From: Arthrobacter jinronghuae
GTDB taxonomy: Bacteria; Actinomycetota; Actinomycetes; Actinomycetales; Micrococcaceae
Assembly (NCBI RefSeq): GCF_025244825.1
Contig: NZ_CP104263.1
Location: 2,914,001 to 2,978,000, forward strand
DNA: 64,000 nt
Direction of reading: 5' to 3'
The position numbers and the translations under genes are program-made. Shown piece by piece: positions 51,296-60,714 of this stretch. Each line of letters opens with the position of its first letter. Position 1 is the stretch's first letter. The notes under the pieces were generated by a model. That model was given only the letters and a program-made list of their open reading frames with translations, did no database searches and was not told the origin of the DNA.

Positions 51296-52651
51296 TCAGC
51301 TCCGGGCGCGGACCGCGGTTTCCAACACGTCAAGTGCATCAAGCAACAGCTCGTCCCCGATGGTCAGCGGCGGCAGCAGCCGGATGACGTTCCCGTAGGT
51401 TCCGCAGGTCAGCACAATGACACCCTCCTGCAGGCACGCCGCCGCGATAGCCTTGGCCGCCTCGGCGTCGGGCGTCTTAGACCCGGGGCGAACGAATTCC
51501 ATGGCGAGCATGGCTCCGCGTCCACGGACATCGCCAACGACGCCGCCCTCGACCACCAGTGCCTCCAGCCGGGGGAGGACGAGCTCCTCGATGTGCCGTG
51601 CCCGCTCGGCCAGGTCCTGCGAAACCATGGTGTCCATCGCCGCCAGAGCAGCTGCACAAGCGACCGGGTTACCGCCGTAAGTGCCGCCCAGACCGCCGGG
51701 GTGGACAGCATCGAGCAATTCCGCGCGTCCCGTCACCGCGGAGAGCGGCAACCCTCCGGCAATCCCCTTTGCCATGGTGATCAGGTCAGGAACCACACCC
51801 TCGTGCTGCACCGCAAACCATTCACCCGTACGGCAGAAACCTGACTGTACCTCGTCGGCAATGAAGACCACGCCGTTGGCCTGTGCCCACTCCGCGAGCC
51901 GCGGCAGGAAGCCCTCCGCAGGAACAATGAATCCTCCCTCGCCCTGAATCGGTTCAATGAGGATGGCGGCAAGCTGGTCCGCACCGATCTGCTTCTCGAT
52001 CGCCAGGATGGCCCGGTCCGCAGCCTCCGCGCCGGTAAGGTTCGGGTTCTCTTCACGGAACGGATAGCTCATGGGCATCCGGTAAATTTCCGGGGCAAAG
52101 GGGCCGAAACCGGTCTTGTACGGCATGGCCTTCGCGGTGAGCCCCATGGTGAGGTTGGTCCGGCCGTGATAGGCGTGGTCGAAAGCCACTACTGCGTCGC
52201 GCCCGGTAGCCGAGCGGGCAATCTTCACGGCGTTCTCCACCGCCTCGGCGCCGGAGTTGAACAGCACGGTCCGTTTTTCGAAATCTCCCGGAGTCACCGC
52301 AGCAAGACGTTCGGCAACCGCCACATACCCCTCGTAGGGCGTCACCATGAAACACGTGTGCGTGAAGTGCTCCACCTGATCCTGCACGGCGGCGACAACG
52401 GCTGGATCAGAGGCACCGACGCTGGTCACGGCGATACCCGAGCCCAGATCAGTGAAGGCATTGCCGTCTACGTCCACAATGATGCCGCCATCGGCGTCAG
52501 CGGCATACACGGGAACGCTCGAGGCAACGCCTTTCGCAACCACTGCAGCACGCCGGGCCTGAAGTGCTGCAGACTTCGGACCCGGGAAAGTGCCGGTAAT
52601 CCGGCGTCGCTGTTCGATGCGGTAACTCGGGGTGGTGACGGAGATGCTCAT
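51296..52651 (-). CDS. gabT: 4-aminobutyrate aminotransferase
   Basis: 451 residues from an ATG behind GAAAGGCAAACCC. Class III PLP aminotransferase: DLGSGIAVTSVGASDPAV, FNSGAEAVENAVKIAR, FDHAYHGRTNLTMGL, IADEVQSGFCRTGEWFA, and the PLP lysine in DLITMAKGIAGGLP. The close match to GabT motifs and the neighbouring aminobutyraldehyde dehydrogenase point to GABA transamination to succinate semialdehyde. Second gene of the pair, 49 bases downstream. Confidence 0.93.
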   Translation of the reverse strand: MSISVTTPSYRIEQRRRITGTFPGPKSAALQARRAAVVAKGVASSVPVYAADADGGIIVDVDGNAFTDLGSGIAVTSVGASDPAVVAAVQDQVEHFTHTCFMVTPYEGYVAVAERLAAVTPGDFEKRTVLFNSGAEAVENAVKIARSATGRDAVVAFDHAYHGRTNLTMGLTAKAMPYKTGFGPFAPEIYRMPMSYPFREENPNLTGAEAADRAILAIEKQIGADQLAAILIEPIQGEGGFIVPAEGFLPRLAEWAQANGVVFIADEVQSGFCRTGEWFAVQHEGVVPDLITMAKGIAGGLPLSAVTGRAELLDAVHPGGLGGTYGGNPVACAAALAAMDTMVSQDLAERARHIEELVLPRLEALVVEGGVVGDVRGRGAMLAMEFVRPGSKTPDAEAAKAIAAACLQEGVIVLTCGTYGNVIRLLPPLTIGDELLLDALDVLETAVRARS

Positions 52652-52700
52652 GGGTTTGCCTTTCGGAAGTACTGCCGGGGAACAGGGATCGGATGCCGGG

Positions 52701-54131
52701 CTAGGCGTCCAGCGCGGTCATCACATGCTTGATGCGGGTGTAGTCCTCCACGCCGTACATGGAGAGGTCCTTGCCGTAGCCGGAGCTCTTGAAACCTCCG
52801 TGCGGCATCTCGGCAGTGAGCATAATGTGCGTGTTGATCCAGACCGCTCCGAAATCCAGGTCCCGTGACAGGCGCATGGCGCGGCCGTGGTTCGTGGTCC
52901 AGACGCTGGAGGCAAGGGCGTATTCAACATCGTTGGCCATTTCCACGGCCTGCTCCTCGGTGTCGAACTTCTGCACAGTGATGACCGGGCCGAAGGTTTC
53001 CTTCTGCACCACGTCGTCGTCCTGGCGGGCACCGGTAATAACGGTGGGTTCGAAGAAGAAGCCCTTAGAGCCTGCTCTCCGCCCACCGGTCTCCACACGG
53101 CAATGCGCGGGCAGCGCTTCGATCACGGCGTTCACCGCGTTGAAGTGGTTGATGTTGTTCAGCGGACCGAAATAGTTTTCCTCGTCGTTGTCGCTGCCGG
53201 TCTTCAGCTCCTTGGCCGCAGCCACCAGCTTGTCCACCAGCGCGTCGTGGACTGAATCCTCCACCAGAACGCGGGTGATGGCGGTGCAATCCTGACCGGC
53301 ATTAAAGAATGCGAATTCGGCAACAGCTGTGGCGGTCCGGTCCAGGTCTGCGTCTGCAAATACGACTGCGGGGGCTTTGCCGCCGAGTTCCAGGTGGGCC
53401 CGTTTGAGAGTCTTTGCCGCTCCGGAGGCCACGGCGATGCCCGCCCGCACTGATCCGGTGATGGAAACCAGGCCGGGCACGGGGTGTTCAACCATCAGCT
53501 CACCGGTGGCACCGGTGCCAAGGACAACATTGAACACGCCGGCAGGGAAAATGTCTGCCGCAAGGCGGGCCAGGACCAAGGTGGATTCGGGGGTGGTGTC
53601 GGAGGGCTTGAGCACCACGGTGTTTCCCGCGGCAAGCGCAGGACCGATCTTCCAGACCGCCATCAGCAGCGGGTAGTTCCACGGAGCCACTTGGGCAACG
53701 ACGCCGATCGGCTCGCGACGGATGAAGGAGGTAAACCCTTCCATATACTCGCCGGCGGATTTGCCCTCCAACAGTCTGGCAGCGCCGGCAAAGAAGCGGA
53801 GTTGATCCGCCCCGACAGCCACTTCTTCTGCGGCAATCAGTGTACGGACCTGACCCGTATTGCGGTGCTGGGCTTCCACCAATTCGTCGGAATGGGCCTC
53901 AAAGGCATCCGCCAGACGAAGCAGCATTCGCTGGCGTTCGCTGGGAGTGGTCCGCTTCCACGTGCGGAACGCTGCCGCGGCGGCGTCCATGGCCGCGTCG
54001 ACGTCGGCCTGCACGGATACGGGCGACACGGCCACCACTTCGCCGTTCGTGGGATTCACGACATCGAGCACATCGGTTCCGCGGGACGGGACAAACTCAC
54101 CGTTGATGAAGTTCTGCAGTGTCTCAGCCAT
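52701..54131 (-). CDS. Gamma-aminobutyraldehyde dehydrogenase (PatD/PuuC-like)
   Basis: 476 residues from an ATG behind GAAAGGACG. ALDH motifs VAPWNYPLLMAVWKIGPALAAGNTVVLKPSDTTP, SITGSVRAGIAVA, catalytic Glu in LELGGKAPAVVF, and catalytic Cys in NAGQDCTAITRVLVED. The GQDCTA motif and MPHGGFKSSGYGKDLSMYGVEDYTRIKHVM end are typical of aminobutyraldehyde dehydrogenases in putrescine breakdown. It would make GABA for GabT next door. Succinate-semialdehyde dehydrogenase is a less likely alternative. Confidence 0.88.
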   Translation of the reverse strand: MAETLQNFINGEFVPSRGTDVLDVVNPTNGEVVAVSPVSVQADVDAAMDAAAAAFRTWKRTTPSERQRMLLRLADAFEAHSDELVEAQHRNTGQVRTLIAAEEVAVGADQLRFFAGAARLLEGKSAGEYMEGFTSFIRREPIGVVAQVAPWNYPLLMAVWKIGPALAAGNTVVLKPSDTTPESTLVLARLAADIFPAGVFNVVLGTGATGELMVEHPVPGLVSITGSVRAGIAVASGAAKTLKRAHLELGGKAPAVVFADADLDRTATAVAEFAFFNAGQDCTAITRVLVEDSVHDALVDKLVAAAKELKTGSDNDEENYFGPLNNINHFNAVNAVIEALPAHCRVETGGRRAGSKGFFFEPTVITGARQDDDVVQKETFGPVITVQKFDTEEQAVEMANDVEYALASSVWTTNHGRAMRLSRDLDFGAVWINTHIMLTAEMPHGGFKSSGYGKDLSMYGVEDYTRIKHVMTALDA

Positions 54132-54277
54132 GCCGGACGTCCTTTCGGGGCGGGCGGGTGCGTATTCGGTTAGCTCAAACCTACTGTGAAGCGCAGGTCA
54201 CACATACGGTCGCCTGCACAGCCTCGCCCGATGATGGCAGTGCAATCGCCTAAAGCCAGCGGCCCTATAGTGGTGCA
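54132..54277. promoter_or_regulatory. Divergent promoter region of the gab pair and pucR gene
   Basis: 146 bases between oppositely oriented starts, a normal control region for a PucR-type regulator. No clear symmetrical operator was identified by eye. Confidence 0.4.
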
Positions 54278-55687
54278 ATGTCGATCACACTTTCAGACCT
54301 GCTGGCGGCAGGCGGGTTGAACCTGACGCGCCACGGGTCGGCGCCCCTGTCTCCACGGCCTATCCAGTGGGTCGCGGTGACCGAACTCGAGGATCCCTCT
54401 CCGTTCCTCGGCGGCGGAGAGGTGGTGCTGACTACGGGCCTGCGGCACCGCAGCGGCGCGGCCCAGCAACGCTTTGTGCAAAGCGTGGAGCGAGCTGGAG
54501 TGATAGGAATCGGTTTCGGCACCGGACTCAGCCATGGCTCGGTGCCGGCTTCCCTGCTCGCCGAGGCGGACCGCCTGGGCGTGCCCGTCTTCGAGGTCCC
54601 CTACGGCACGCCGTTTATGGCTCTGGGGAAGCTGGTTGCTGATTCACTTTCCGCCCAGCATGTCGCCCAGCTGCACCAATTGCTTTCCGGTCATCAGGTA
54701 CTGGCAGAGGCACTGCTCAGCGGCAAGGGCCTGCCACGGCTGCTGGCAGAACTCTCCCGGCTGGTAGAGGCGGACGTTGCCCTCTTTCAATACGGTGCAC
54801 CGGTCTTCGCTACCTCCGACACGGATGCCTCCTGGCGGCGGATTCCCGTCCCCACGGGAATGCGGGACCGCTGCACACTGGCCATTGCCGAACCGTCGGT
54901 ACAGCCGGACATCATTGCCTATGCGCAAAGCCTGATCGGCGTGGAGCTGAGCAACCAGGCCGCCAGACGGGCAAGCAGCAGGGCGGTCGCCGGCCAGCTC
55001 CTGGGAGACGTGGTGGATGGCCGGCTCGCAGGTCCGGACGCAGCTGTGAGGTTGCAGGCAGCGGGCATCGACTCGGGTCTGCGGCAAGCCATACTCCTGG
55101 TGGAAGTAGCATCCGGCCAGATCCGCACCCTGCCTACGCTGCCGTTGCCGGCCGCATTCATTGACGTGCCCACGGCCATCCATGAAAACCTGCTGGCCGT
55201 GGTTGTTCCGGCTGCCGACGCGAACGTGCTGGCCGCTGAGTTGAGCGCGTATCTCTTTGGCGCCGGACTGACGGCGAAGGTGGGGATCGGTGGGTCGTAC
55301 ACCGAAGCAGCAGGGCTGCGCTGGAGTTACTACGAGGCACGGGAGGCACTGCGCAACGGTGCAGCAGTGAACGAACCGGACCGATTGAATCTCACGTCCC
55401 TGCTGATGGCCAGCCGCGATGTTCCGCTCTCGGATCTGGCAGCCGAAGCCCTGGATCCTCTGATCGCCTTCGACAAGAAGCACGGCGCGCAGCTGATCCC
55501 CACCCTGGACACCTACCTGCTCCTGAACGGGTCGGTGGCCGCCGTCGCCGCAGATCTGGGCCTGCACCGCAACACTGTCCGGTACCGGCTTGCACAGATT
55601 GCCGAGCTGACCGGATACGACCCCGCTGTGACCGCAGACCGGGTACACCTGTACCTTGCGCTGAACGTCCGCCGTTTGGGCAGTTAA
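54278..55687 (+). CDS. PucR family transcriptional regulator
   Basis: 469 residues. An N-terminal PucR ligand domain covers about 1-125 (MSITLSDLLAAGGLNL, EDPSPFLGGGEVVLTTGLRH). A GGDEF-like CdaR middle region follows, then the C-terminal PucR helix-turn-helix (DTYLLLNGSVAAVAADLGLHRNTVRYRLAQIAELTG). Relatives control purine, GABA and putrescine catabolism genes. Divergent from the aminobutyraldehyde dehydrogenase-gabT pair, so it is probably their regulator. Confidence 0.9.
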   Translation: MSITLSDLLAAGGLNLTRHGSAPLSPRPIQWVAVTELEDPSPFLGGGEVVLTTGLRHRSGAAQQRFVQSVERAGVIGIGFGTGLSHGSVPASLLAEADRLGVPVFEVPYGTPFMALGKLVADSLSAQHVAQLHQLLSGHQVLAEALLSGKGLPRLLAELSRLVEADVALFQYGAPVFATSDTDASWRRIPVPTGMRDRCTLAIAEPSVQPDIIAYAQSLIGVELSNQAARRASSRAVAGQLLGDVVDGRLAGPDAAVRLQAAGIDSGLRQAILLVEVASGQIRTLPTLPLPAAFIDVPTAIHENLLAVVVPAADANVLAAELSAYLFGAGLTAKVGIGGSYTEAAGLRWSYYEAREALRNGAAVNEPDRLNLTSLLMASRDVPLSDLAAEALDPLIAFDKKHGAQLIPTLDTYLLLNGSVAAVAADLGLHRNTVRYRLAQIAELTGYDPAVTADRVHLYLALNVRRLGS

Positions 55688-55696
55688 CCTTTAGGA

Positions 55697-56326
55697 ATGA
55701 CTACCACCGCGCAGGCCAGGACCGTCCGCTGGCAGGGACAGGACGATCCGGAGCGCACGGACACAGCAGTGGTGTCTTTCCGGGAACGGGAACTAGCCGC
55801 AGCCGGCACCTCTGTCACCGCCGAATACCGCGCATCATGGACGCTCTCCACCATCCCGGGCTGGGTCACCCGGCGGCTGACGGTGGAGGTGACAGGGAAG
55901 GGCTGGTCCCGGACCCTGGAGCTCGAACGCAGCACCGAGGGCCGATGGAGCGTGGAGACAACCACGTCCGGGCTCACGGACCTGCCCGCCCCCGGAATCG
56001 CCGACCCGCGCAGCCTCGACGAAGCCCAGGACTGTGACCTTGCGCTGTGTCCGCTCACCAACACCATGCCGATCCTGCGGCTGGACCTGCTGAACGAATC
56101 CGCTCCCCCGGATGAGACCCAACTGACGATGGCGTGGGTGGAAATGCCCAGCCTTCGGGTCCTGCCCAGCAGACAGGTGTATTCACAGGTGCGCGCCTAT
56201 TCTCCGGACCCGGGCCACGCCGTCGTCCTCTACAGCTCGCCCAACCGCGGGTTCACCGCCGAAATCACCGTCGACGCGGACGGCACCGTCATCGACTACC
56301 CCGGACTGGCCGCGCGTCTGCCCTGA
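55697..56326 (+). CDS. Putative glycolipid-binding (DUF1089) protein
   Basis: 209 residues. The family's conserved regions are seen: VTAEYRASWTLSTIPGWVTRRLTVEV, LALCPLTNTMPILRL and TMAWVEMPSLRVLPSRQVYSQV. It corresponds to the putative glycolipid-binding family known from Pseudomonas, with a beta-barrel fold and no catalytic residues recognised. Starts 9 bases after the pucR stop, so may be cotranscribed. Cytosolic; function unknown. Confidence 0.8.
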   Translation: MTTTAQARTVRWQGQDDPERTDTAVVSFRERELAAAGTSVTAEYRASWTLSTIPGWVTRRLTVEVTGKGWSRTLELERSTEGRWSVETTTSGLTDLPAPGIADPRSLDEAQDCDLALCPLTNTMPILRLDLLNESAPPDETQLTMAWVEMPSLRVLPSRQVYSQVRAYSPDPGHAVVLYSSPNRGFTAEITVDADGTVIDYPGLAARLP

Positions 56327-56463
56327 GGTCCAGGCCCTCACGTCCAGATACCGGGCACCGGACTCCGGACTTCGGGCTCCGCAAAGGCTCCCCCGCGTCC
56401 GGACCCACTCCGTGTCCCGGCTAGGATTGGAATACATCCACTCAACGCACGCTTGGAGACCAC

Positions 56464-56892
56464 ATGAGTGAAATTTTCCTGGATCGATTCCGCGCCTTGG
56501 TCCCCAAGTACCTTGAGGACAACTGGCGGGAAGAGGACGGCATCCCCGAACGGGAGCTCGACTCGATGCTTGCCGCCCACGATTTCAACATCCCGCTGGT
56601 ACTGCGTGAGTTCTACCTCGCCCTCGGCGGATGCGAAGACCTGATGGAGGCCTTCCACTTCTTCTGGGATCCGGACGAGCTGGAGATCGAAGACGGCTAC
56701 CTGCTGTTCCTCGAAGATGAGGACGAGAAGTTCGTCTGGGGCATCCGTGCGGACCAGCTGGACGTTCCCGATCCCATCGTGTGGCGCCGCAATAACGCGC
56801 GCGGTGACTGGCAGAGCGAAGAGGGCACCCTTAGCGAGTATGTCCTGGACATGTTCGAGTGGGTCTTTGAAGAGGATGAAGACGAGGACTGA
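56464..56892 (+). CDS. SMI1/KNR4-like (SUKH superfamily) protein
   Basis: 142 residues from an ATG behind GGAG. The pattern IPERELDSMLAAHDFNIPLVLREFYLALGG, then LFLEDEDEKFVWGI and an acidic C-terminus (FEEDEDED) fits SUKH/SMI1-type proteins. These include immunity proteins against polymorphic toxins as well as housekeeping members. No toxin gene is adjacent. It is followed after 7 bases by a HIT-family gene, so they share a transcript. Specific function not known. Confidence 0.7.
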   Translation: MSEIFLDRFRALVPKYLEDNWREEDGIPERELDSMLAAHDFNIPLVLREFYLALGGCEDLMEAFHFFWDPDELEIEDGYLLFLEDEDEKFVWGIRADQLDVPDPIVWRRNNARGDWQSEEGTLSEYVLDMFEWVFEEDEDED

Positions 56893-56899
56893 GCCGTCT

Positions 56900-57388
56900 A
56901 TGAAGGACGTTTTTCCCGAAACAACTTGGAAAAGCCACGCACCTGACGGGTACCAGTGTCCGTTCTGCGACATGGCCTCGGGCGAGTTCCGGAATCCCGG
57001 AAACCTGTGCGAGCCCGGAGACCTGATTTACTCCGACGAGCTGGTGCTGGCGTTCATAGCTTCACACGGGTTTGATCCTGAGCCCGGCCACGTCCTCGTC
57101 ACGCCGCGCCAGCACTACGAACTGCTCTATGAGCTGCCCGACGACGTCGCGGCGCGGATCATGCTCGTGACCCGGGATATGGCGGTGGCCATCAAGAAGG
57201 CCTGGCATCCCGACGGCGTCACCACAAGGCAGCACAACGAGCCCGCCGGGAGCCAGCACGTGTGGCACTACCACCAGCATGTGCTCCCTCGCTGGACGGA
57301 CGACGGGCTCTACTTCACGCCCAAGCGGCCCATCGTGCCGCCCGCTGTGCGTGCCCGCAAGGCCGCCGAGCTGCGCGCGGTCCTATAG
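56900..57388 (+). CDS. HIT family protein
   Basis: 162 residues from the ATG at 56900. Histidine-triad fold: YQCPFCDMASGEF with a CxxC that may bind zinc, FDPEPGHVLVTPRQHYELLYELP, and the active-site triad HVWHYHQHVLPRW. HIT proteins hydrolyse nucleotide phosphoramidates or dinucleoside polyphosphates. The triad ends in H-x-H-x-H followed by VLPR, as in Hint/Fhit-like branches. Cotranscribed with the SUKH-like gene; substrate unknown. Confidence 0.88.
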   Translation: MKDVFPETTWKSHAPDGYQCPFCDMASGEFRNPGNLCEPGDLIYSDELVLAFIASHGFDPEPGHVLVTPRQHYELLYELPDDVAARIMLVTRDMAVAIKKAWHPDGVTTRQHNEPAGSQHVWHYHQHVLPRWTDDGLYFTPKRPIVPPAVRARKAAELRAVL

Positions 57389-57414
57389 CCGCAGTTCCAG
57401 CAGGAAACTGCGGC
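57388..57414. terminator. Terminator between the HIT gene and hepT-like gene
   Basis: GCCGCAGTT (57388-57396) and AACTGCGGC (57406-57414) form a 9-bp stem between convergent genes; the left arm begins within the HIT gene's stop codon. Confidence 0.65.
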
Positions 57415-57454
57415 GGCCGAGGAATCCCGTGACATGCAGTCCCGGCAGCGGAAG

Positions 57455-58510
57455 TTACACCTCGCGGTTGACCACGGCGCGCGCAAAAGCGGCCAGGGCT
57501 TCCTTCACTACGGACTCAGGCAGCGGTGCGAGGGCAGCTACGGCGTCTTCGGACCAGCTGCGTGCAACTTCCCAGGACTGATCCGTGACCGGGCTGCTGC
57601 GCAGGGCAGCCACGGCTTCGGCCAGCGCCTCGTCGGAGCTCAGGTCCCTTTCCACCAGTTCGAGCACGGCTGCGGCTTCGGCATCCCCGTCGGCCGCGGC
57701 ACGCCGAAGCAGCAGCACGGGCAAGGTGGGAACGCCTTCGCGCAGGTCAGTGCCCGGCGTCTTCCCGGACTTCGCCTGCTTGCCGGTGACGTCAATGACG
57801 TCGTCGGCCAACTGGAAGGCGATGCCTACCTTCTCGCCGTATTCGACCATGATGTCGATGGTTTCCTGGCCCGCGCCGGAGAACAAGGCACCGAACTGGC
57901 CGGAGGCGGCAATCAGTGAACCGGTCTTGTCCGCGATCACGGACAGGTAGTGTTCGAGCGGATCCTGGCCTTCGGCAGGGCCAACCGTTTCGTGCAGCTG
58001 ACCCAGGCACAACCGCTCGAATGTGTGTGCCTGGATAGCCAGCGCAGGGCCACCCAGGGCGGAGACCAGGCTGGAAGCCCGCGCAAAGATGAGGTCGCCG
58101 GTGAGCACGGCCACCGAGTTGCCCCAGAGTTCATGTGCTGTCGGGGCTCCGCGGCGGTACGGCGCCTCGTCCATCACGTCGTCGTGATAGAGCGTGGCAA
58201 GGTGCGTCAGCTCGACGACCACGGCCGACTGGATAACCTTTTCCGGCGCATCTTCGGCACCGAGATGGGAAGCCAGGAGGGTCAGGAGCGGACGGATCCG
58301 CTTGCCGCCGGCCTCCACAAGGTGCCGGGAGGTGACATCGGCGAAGGGATCGGAGTTGGCTACCGCTTCGCGCAGCCGCAGTTCCACCTGCTCCAGGGAT
58401 GCGGCCATGGACGGGCCAAGCCTCGGGTCCTCAGCCAGCAGGGCGAAGCCCGGCGGCAGTGCGGAAGTGCCTGGCACGGTTTCCGGGCTGGTGTTGGTGG
58501 ATTCAGTCAC
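57455..58510 (-). CDS. Long-chain polyprenyl diphosphate synthase (HepT/GrcC type)
   Basis: 351 residues from a GTG. All-trans prenyl synthase with KRIRPLLTLL, first Asp motif LATLYHDDVMDEAPYRRG and second motif QLADDVIDVTG. Small residues (LYHDD with threonine/leucine upstream) and the menaquinone gene context suggest a long chain (C40-C50) for the menaquinone side chain. Last of the minus-strand set menG - reductase - this gene, 49 bases after the reductase. Confidence 0.9.
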   Translation of the reverse strand: MTESTNTSPETVPGTSALPPGFALLAEDPRLGPSMAASLEQVELRLREAVANSDPFADVTSRHLVEAGGKRIRPLLTLLASHLGAEDAPEKVIQSAVVVELTHLATLYHDDVMDEAPYRRGAPTAHELWGNSVAVLTGDLIFARASSLVSALGGPALAIQAHTFERLCLGQLHETVGPAEGQDPLEHYLSVIADKTGSLIAASGQFGALFSGAGQETIDIMVEYGEKVGIAFQLADDVIDVTGKQAKSGKTPGTDLREGVPTLPVLLLRRAAADGDAEAAAVLELVERDLSSDEALAEAVAALRSSPVTDQSWEVARSWSEDAVAALAPLPESVVKEALAAFARAVVNREV

Positions 58511-58559
58511 TGTTCAAGACTCACTATTTGTCGGAACGGGTGGACAACAGGCATAGAAG

Positions 58560-59888
58560 TCACGGGTGCTGCGCAGGCTGCCGGGGAGTTATCGGCGTTC
58601 CTTGGTTGCTTGCCGGCGGGACCAGCATTTCCAGTAAGGCAATCACTCTATCCTCTATGCCCTTGGAACTGCTGTCCGTCAGGTTAGCGAGCATACGCAC
58701 CACGAAACGCATAAGCACGGGAATCGGCATTCCTGTGCGCAGCGCCAGTTTCATGACTGCGGGGCGGCCGATCATGGCAGCGAAGATGCGGCCGAGCGTG
58801 AAGTGGCTGCCCCATTCTTCCCGCACGTGGTCGGCATAGGCGCGCAGTTCGACGTCGAACGCGGCCTGCGATGTGAGCAGGCCCGGTGCAAGTGCGGCCC
58901 CGGAGCCCTCGATGATGTGTTCGGCCGCAAACCGCGCCGATTCCATGGCGTAGGAAATACCTTCGCCGTTGAACGGGCTGACCATGCCGCCGGCATCGCC
59001 GAGCAGCAGCAGCCCCGGCGAGTAGTGCGGGGTGCGGTTGAAGCCCATGGGCAGGGCTGCCCCGCGGATCTCGCCCACCTGGTTTTCCGGCGTGAAGCCC
59101 CACTCTGCGGGCATGCCGGCGGTCCAGTCGCGCAGGACCTTGCGGTAATCCAGCTTGCCGAATTCCTTGGAGGAGTTCAGGATGCCGAGGCCAACATTGG
59201 ACGTTCCGTCTCCCACTCCGAAGACCCAGCCGTAGCCGGGCAGCGGATTGCCGGAGGCATCCGGAAGCTCCAGCCAGCCTTCCATCCAGTCGTCATTGGT
59301 GCGCGGGCTTTCGAAGTAGGTACGTACGGCTACGCCCATGGGACGGTCGTCGCGTTTTTCGATGCCCACGCTCAGGGCGGTGCGGCTTGAGTTCCCGTCG
59401 GCAGCCAGGACGACGTCGGCGAAGAACTCCCGCCGTTCGCCGGTGCGCCTCCCGTTTTCATCCAGAACGTTGGCGACTGCGCCTTCCACACGTCCGTCGT
59501 CGCCGCGGATGGCAGAGACCACTGTGTGCCGCTCAAGGATCTTCGCTCCGGCAGCCTGCGCGTGGCAGGCAAGTGCCTCGTCGAAACCGAGACGGGTCCG
59601 GATCAGGCCGTAATCGGGGAAATCCGACAGCGCTGGCCATGGCAGTTCCAGCGTTCTACCGCCGGCAATCAGGCGTAGCCCCTTATTCCGGCGCCACCCT
59701 TCGGCTTCTTCGTGCGGCAGGCCCAGGAACTGGATTTCGCGCACGGCGCGGGGGGTCAGGCCGTCGCCGCAGACCTTTTCCCGTGGGAATGCGGTCTTTT
59801 CGAGAACTGTTACATCCACCCCTGCAGAGGCGAGGTAGTACGCGGCTGTGGAACCGGCGGGGCCGGCACCGACGATAAGGACCTTCAC
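58560..59888 (-). CDS. Geranylgeranyl-reductase family FAD protein (menaquinone reductase-like)
   Basis: 442 residues from the GTG at 59888, overlapping the menG stop (GTGA). FAD-binding [60 protein letters not shown] are the geranylgeranyl reductase signatures. In mycobacteria the paralogue MenJ saturates one isoprene unit of menaquinone; the coupling to menG makes this role most likely. A GG-lipid reductase role is the alternative. Confidence 0.88.
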   Translation of the reverse strand: MKVLIVGAGPAGSTAAYYLASAGVDVTVLEKTAFPREKVCGDGLTPRAVREIQFLGLPHEEAEGWRRNKGLRLIAGGRTLELPWPALSDFPDYGLIRTRLGFDEALACHAQAAGAKILERHTVVSAIRGDDGRVEGAVANVLDENGRRTGERREFFADVVLAADGNSSRTALSVGIEKRDDRPMGVAVRTYFESPRTNDDWMEGWLELPDASGNPLPGYGWVFGVGDGTSNVGLGILNSSKEFGKLDYRKVLRDWTAGMPAEWGFTPENQVGEIRGAALPMGFNRTPHYSPGLLLLGDAGGMVSPFNGEGISYAMESARFAAEHIIEGSGAALAPGLLTSQAAFDVELRAYADHVREEWGSHFTLGRIFAAMIGRPAVMKLALRTGMPIPVLMRFVVRMLANLTDSSSKGIEDRVIALLEMLVPPASNQGTPITPRQPAQHP

Positions 59889-60595
59889 TTGTCCGGATGC
59901 CCTCCGGGCTTGACGGCGCGGTGCACAGCCACAATGCCGCCGGTGAGGTTGCGGTAGGCAACGTCCTGCCAGCCGGTTTCGGCAATCCACGCTGCCAGGC
60001 CGTCCTGGTTCGGCCACGCCCGGATGGACTCGGCGAGGTAGACGTACGCATCCGGATTGGAGGCGACCTTGCGGGCAATCGAAGGAAGTGCACGCATCAG
60101 GTATTCGGTGTACATGGTGCGCCACACCGGAACCACCGGCGAAGAGAATTCCGCAATGACAAGGCGGCCGCCGGGCTTGGTCACCCGGAGCATTTCCGCC
60201 AGCGCCTTTTTCGGCTCGTTGACGTTGCGCAGGCCGAAGGAAATGGTGGAGGCGTCGAAGGAGTTGTCCTCGAACGGCAGGTTAGTCGCATCGCCGGCGA
60301 CGAAGTCGATATCGGGGCGGCGGCGCTTGCCTACCTTGAGCATGCCGAGGGAGAAGTCGCAGGCAACGACGTCGATGCCGGCGTCTGCGTAGGGCTCGCT
60401 CGAGGTGCCGGTGCCGGCGGCGAGGTCCAGGACCCGCTGTCCGGGCACGGCGCCGACGGCGTCCACCACAATGCGCCGCCAGCGGCGTGTCTGTCCGAGG
60501 GACAGCACGTCGTTTACGACGTCGTATTTAGGTGCCACGTCATCAAACATGGCAGCAACTTCATCCGGGCGTTTTTCCAACGATGCGCGGTTCAC
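59885..60595 (-). CDS. menG: Demethylmenaquinone methyltransferase
   Basis: 236 residues from a GTG. SAM-dependent methyltransferase of the UbiE/MenG family: [26 protein letters not shown], motif [39 protein letters not shown] and [17 protein letters not shown]. It adds the last methyl group in menaquinone synthesis. First gene of a three-gene minus-strand unit and divergent from menF. Confidence 0.94.
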   Translation of the reverse strand: MNRASLEKRPDEVAAMFDDVAPKYDVVNDVLSLGQTRRWRRIVVDAVGAVPGQRVLDLAAGTGTSSEPYADAGIDVVACDFSLGMLKVGKRRRPDIDFVAGDATNLPFEDNSFDASTISFGLRNVNEPKKALAEMLRVTKPGGRLVIAEFSSPVVPVWRTMYTEYLMRALPSIARKVASNPDAYVYLAESIRAWPNQDGLAAWIAETGWQDVAYRNLTGGIVAVHRAVKPGGHPDK

Positions 60596-60714
60596 TCTGT
60601 CATTGTCTCAAACAATGGGAGGGCCGCCGAACCGGCCGTCGGGTTGTCTGGTTCCTCTCAGCCGGCGGCCCCGATATCGGGCGTGTACCGGCGGCGGAGT
60701 AGTGTGGAACCACT

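Noticed and set aside
56464..56892. Polymorphic-toxin immunity locus
   Set aside because: No toxin, secretion or adhesin gene is nearby; the SUKH-like protein is paired with a HIT enzyme.
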